In this document: in pieces, positions 60,411-64,000 of the stretch
Layout: each line of letters starts with the position of its first letter
Position numbering within the stretch: position 1 is the first letter of the stretch
NCBI GenBank assembly: GCA_002914845.1
Contig: JXTC01000045.1
Coordinates: forward strand, 813,485-877,484
DNA: 64,000 bases
Origin: Trema orientale
Taxonomy: Eukaryota > Streptophyta > Magnoliopsida > Rosales > Cannabaceae
Direction: 5' to 3'
The notes under the pieces: model-generated
Databases searched by the model: none
What the model was told of the DNA's origin: nothing
What the model saw: only the letters and a program-made list of their open reading frames with translations
Position numbers and translations under genes: made by a program

Positions 60411-60445
60411 AAAACATCTAATAACCTAATCCAACTCATTCCCAC

Positions 60446-61094
60446 CTTCTCGAGACTTTTTTTTTTACATCATTCCACTAGAATAATCTAGTTTCATTCC
60501 TTAGCATATATAGAGCACATGCTACTTTTTCTGTCTATTCAATATAAATAAATTTGAAGATCTTTTCGAGAAAACTACTGATTCATCGTATTTTCAGTCC
60601 CTCCATAATCTTTCGGGGCATCATAAATTTTATTCCTCTTTTTCAAAACATCTAATGAAAAAAAAAAAAAGGAAAAAAAAAAGTATAAATCATTTTCGCA
60701 AAATTAAGATTTTCATTTGATAAAACTTTCAAAATACAAAATCGCCACGCGTCTCGACAACAGTCGAGATGGTGGGATCAAGATATATGTTGAGATTTGT
60801 TAGACTAAATATATTTAAATAATTTTAGATGTGTGATGTGATAATATTTCTGGACGAGTCTTTCTTATCATCATGACAAGGGCATCAGTAGTCCTCTCGG
60901 TCGTAAATATCTCTATTTTTTTCCCACTAGTTTATAATAAAATTGTTTAAATTAAAAGTATAAAAGAAAAACATTATTGATGTACCAAATTTGAAAAGTT
61001 TAAGAAAACATAGACACTATAAATGAGATTTAGATTATTCGTCTAGAGTTGAAAAATAGGATTAAGCAAACCAATATATATATATTAAACTTGA
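60446..61094. other. AT-rich spacer, no gene seen
   Basis: A runs near 60,660-60,682. No supported frame. Confidence 0.55.
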
Positions 61095-61259
61095 AGTAGA
61101 TAGAAAATGTAAAAACTCTGATAGTTTCTTTGATCACCATTCTATTTTTAAAATTTTTAGAAAATTCATAATTTAACTCTTATTTTTTCATGATATGATT
61201 GGTCCTATTCTTTTTTTTTCATGCTATGATTGGTTGTAATATATACATGTATTATATAA

Positions 61260-61502
61260 GGGCACTAATCCAGTAGGTTTTTTTTTTTTAACCTATACAT
61301 AAGTATCATTTTGGTCAATGAAATTTTATCATGCACATTTTTTTATAATAAAAAGTAAGAGAGAGAAATTACATTGATGATGCACGTCTTTTCATGTACC
61401 TTATTATAGCCATTGGATCATCATCTAATAGTGATCCGACGGCTCAAAAAAAAAATACCTACACATAGGTAAAAAAAAAAAATACCTATTGGATTGGCAA
61501 CC
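61260..61502. mobile_element. MITE, Mutator-like, copy 3, with 9-bp target duplication
   Basis: 243-bp element with ends gggcactaatccagtaggt and tattggattggcaacc, flanked by attatataa at 61,251-61,259 and 61,503-61,511. A 9-bp duplication supports the Mutator superfamily for this family of three (also 5,215 and 29,517). Confidence 0.9.
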
Positions 61503-61989
61503 ATTATATAACATTGTATTTAATTTAATATTAATGATACCTTATAATAAATTTAGTTCATCGAAAAAATAATTGTGCTACATTCGTCTCATCAAAATAA
61601 ATATAGAGATAAATATATAATTTAATATTTTATATAATATTATATTTAATTTAATATTAATGATACCTTATATTAAATTTAGTTCATCGAACAAATAGTT
61701 GTGTTACATTTGTCTCATCAAAATAAATATAGAGATAAATATATTTTTTAATGTTGTCATACATTGAACCTAACTATAAATTAAGCTTAATATATATAAT
61801 ATTAATATAACCTGTGCAAAGCGTGGTATGAGAAAGTGTAAAGCCTCTGATATCTTCTTTGATCACCATTATATTTTTAAAATTTTTAGAAAATTCCTAA
61901 TTTTTTTCATAATATGATTGATCCTATTATTATTTTTCATGCTATGATTGGTTGTAATATATACATGTATTATAATATTATATAATTTT

Positions 61990-62209
61990 GTTTGACGAAG
62001 TGGGTTGGCTCAAGTAGTAAAAGCACCCACTACCTGGGATCTTGGCCCTAAGTTCGAGTCACACCGGGGGTAGACGTGAAAACCTATTATCCCTAATGGG
62101 GTAGGGTGGGGTGGGGTGGGGTGGGTATGGATTAGGTAGTAGGAGGTATTTTCCTTTAATTTGTAATAAGTGGAGGTCATTAGTTAAGCCCCACTTTTTT
62201 TAAAAAAAA
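61990..62209 (+). mobile_element. tRNA-derived SINE, plus orientation
   Basis: The head has an A-box-like ttggctcaagtagta and B box agttcgagtc (62,051-62,060). A (gggt)n-type run lies at 62,098-62,127. The tail, tttcctttaatttgtaataa ... gttaagccccacttttttt, is shared with the minus-strand copy at 42,569-42,724. AT-rich flanks (attatataat on both sides) may be the target duplication. Confidence 0.8.
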
Positions 62210-62589
62210 TATATGTATATATATACATATATTATATAATATTATATTTAGTTTAATATTAATGATACCTTATATTAAATTAGTTCATCGAACAAATTGT
62301 TGTGCTACATTCGTCTCATCAAAATAAATGTAAAAATAAATACATTATTGAATATTTTATATAATATTATATTTAATTTAATATTAATAATACCTTATAT
62401 TAAATTTAGTTCATCGAACAAAAAGTTACGTAACATTAATCTCATCAAAATAAATGTAGAGATAAATACATTTTTTAATATTGTAATACATTGAACCTAA
62501 CTATAAATTAAGCTTAATCTATGCAATAGTAATACCAACTCGATTTAACCTCTAGTATATATATATATATATATATTTGTCTTTACGTG

Positions 62590-62760
62590 ACTCACTAAGG
62601 TGTCGTTTAACGAAATGGTGTTTATTTCGAGAAAATCATGTCGTTTTATTACATGCACATGCAATATGTCGTCCGTAGTACAAACGACATGTAATTTGTT
62701 TCAACTGAACGGCATGACGTTTGTTACAAGAAGCGACTTGTCGTTTTAGAAGCATAAACG
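62590..62760. promoter_or_regulatory. Cluster of GTCGTTT/AAACGAC motifs upstream of SUS1
   Basis: About eight copies of gtcgttt or its complement, or close variants, occur in 160 bp before the SUS1 leader. Compare 34,700-35,018 ahead of FIGL1. Function unknown. Confidence 0.4.
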
Positions 62761-62922
62761 CCATCTCGTTTTCTTCGTTGGAGAAAGTCACATCATCTCT
62801 GTCCTGTTTCACTTCTGGAACGATTCCTCGCCGCTCAACTCACTCACTCGCCGTAGGACTCTCAAGACTAAAACCAGGAGAAGTTGGAGCTTCCACTTCA
62901 GGGCAACTGTAGAGAATAAACC

Positions 62923-63409
62923 ATGTAAGTTCTCAAGCCCAAGACTAGATTTAGGACTAGGAAGATGTAATTGTAATGTAATCACCTCTGTTTGTTTCCG
63001 GAGAAAATACTTCCTCAAAAATTTTCCGGGAAAATCATATACAATACATTAGGAATTGATAATTTTTATATTCTCTCTTTTCATAAAACCCAAAAACAAA
63101 AAATGTCATTTTTTAAAGGAGGAAATCGGTGAATCGTCCTCCAACACCGGATGTAGTGGAAAACCAAGAAAAACAACCCACGCTTCAGGAACTTATCAAT
63201 ATAAAGGTTGGTTCTTGTTTATTTTATTTTTGAATTAATTCCCTTATTTATTTGAATTTTTAAATATTGATTTTGGTTTGTGACTGAATATCAAAGCTGT
63301 GGTGTTTTGTACAGTTGATTGAGAGTGGTGAGAAAGAGAGATTAATGGAGCTTCTGAGGGAAAGGCTTATAGAGTGTGGTTGGAAAGATGAAATGAAATC
63401 TCTTTGCAG
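62923..63409 (+). CDS. SUS1: SUS1/ENY2, mRNA export and SAGA subunit (5' part)
   Basis: A small nuclear protein shared by the SAGA deubiquitination module and the TREX-2 mRNA export complex. Visible coding exons are 63,119-63,206 and 63,315-63,409, giving [21 protein letters not shown], then [20 protein letters not shown] and [12 protein letters not shown], a close match to plant SUS1 (At3g27100). The start codon appears to be split by an intron: AT at 62,923-62,924, donor gtaagt, then G at 63,119 giving M-R-K-S-V-N-R. The last ~45 residues must lie beyond 64,000, since no match follows in the last 590 bp. It is adjacent to PGM48, as in Arabidopsis. 62,760-62,922 is probably its leader. Confidence 0.88.
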
Positions 63410-64000
63410 GTGCTTCCAAGTTCTTTACTTTAATTTTCTAATTTTTAAGCTTTATAATTTCAAATTCATAAATGGAGGACTTAAGATTTGATTTTTTTGA
63501 GTTAATCTGTTGTGTAATTTGGATAATTCGATGACGATTATTCGATGGCGAATAGCATACTTTGCCAAACCTACCTTAAGCAGCATAATTATTCCTTTGG
63601 TTTTTCTTGACAATAATTGGAAACATTGAGTTTGCAAATGTCAAGGATTGGAGACTAGTAAGAAGCTGAAGTCATTGCTCAGTAGACTTACCAGGTTAAT
63701 AGTCACAGGAAATAAAGATTTGCTTGAATGAAATAGGATTTTCTATAGATAGAACACAAAGCAATGACTGGTTGCATTATTCCATATGAGATTAAGGGGA
63801 AAGATCAAGTTTTCACTATTTAGCCAGCTGACTACCCTTTTAAAGAAGTTCTGATCATTGGTATTATTATAAAAGTTGTCTTATAAGTTCTGCAAAATGC
63901 TTTCGAGGTATATTGATTCAAATCATTCTCACTGAAGCTTGAGACAGAAATTGGGTAATTAAGAATAAGATAGCTTGAGCAATGCTACTGGAGTATTCCA
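63410..64000 (+). other. SUS1 intron, running off the edge
   Basis: Follows the donor gtgctt at 63,410. AT-rich with no further SUS1 exon seen. Confidence 0.55.

Larger units (their letters stand above)
61095..62535. repeat. Tandem duplication of a ~0.47-kb AT-rich unit, each copy with an insertion
   Basis: Copy 1 (about 61,095-61,812) and copy 2 (about 61,830-62,535) share the start (tttgatcaccattatattttt, gctatgattggttgtaatat) and the end (cattgaacctaactataaat). Copy 1 contains a MITE at 61,260-61,502 and copy 2 a SINE at 61,990-62,209, close to the same internal position. Within each copy a ~125-bp subunit (taatattaatgatacctta ... ttagttcatcgaacaaat) occurs twice. Confidence 0.8.

Noticed and set aside
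62098..62127. Interstitial telomere repeat
   Set aside because: The run is ggggt/gggt in a SINE, not the plant TTTAGGG unit.
40437..63409. A biosynthetic gene cluster around the P450
   Set aside because: Neighbours are conserved housekeeping genes with unrelated roles, and their order is explained by synteny.

Overview
The window is nuclear DNA of a flowering plant, most likely a core eudicot. It shows AT-rich intergenic DNA, GT-AG introns, 5' leaders with CT/GA microsatellites, MULE, hAT, SINE and LTR elements, and several proteins that match dicot families closely (sulfite oxidase, CYP94B P450, FIGL1, PGM48, SUS1/ENY2, SWP73/BAF60). The species cannot be named from sequence alone. Arabidopsis locus numbers below are from memory.

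Layout. 1-2,850 is a repeat cluster of inverted and direct copies of a ~185-bp unit, a ~130-bp tandem array and three palindromic 56-bp units. 3,206-5,719 (+) is a divergent R2R3-MYB-like gene with a duplicated 3' splice site and a MITE in its last intron, followed by a retroposed tRNA 5' half. 6,520-7,488 is an inverted MULE end. 7,585-16,184 (+) is a decayed mitochondrial NAD-malic enzyme gene carrying a premature stop, two frameshifts, a lost splice donor and no 3' end, with a hAT MITE in one intron. 16,793-18,133 (+) is an intronless F-box gene. 18,411-29,110 is a transposon nest: a foldback element with a 7-bp target duplication, tandem repeats, two arranged copies of a MULE, and a 2.7-kb putative solo LTR inserted inside the MULE transposase.

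From about 31.3 kb the DNA becomes gene-dense: SWP73/BAF60 chromatin remodelling subunit (+), FIGL1 AAA ATPase (+), CYP94B-type P450 (-), peroxisomal sulfite oxidase (-, 12 exons, with a 1.4-kb foldback in an intron), a broken DUF642 cell-wall protein gene (+), a broken gene for a ~53-residue repeat protein (-), a 601-bp solo LTR, plastid metallopeptidase PGM48 (-), a Gypsy gag scrap (-), a 0.7-kb tandem duplication whose two copies carry different insertions, and the first coding exons of SUS1/ENY2 (+), which runs off the right edge.

The genes are not an operon and do not act in one pathway. The main relation among them is conserved order: in Arabidopsis, SWP73A, CYP94B2 and SOX are adjacent (At3g01890-01910) and SUS1, PGM48 and FIGL1 are adjacent (At3g27100-27120). 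Here the two sets are interleaved in one block, which suggests one ancestral segment that was duplicated and fractionated in the Arabidopsis lineage.
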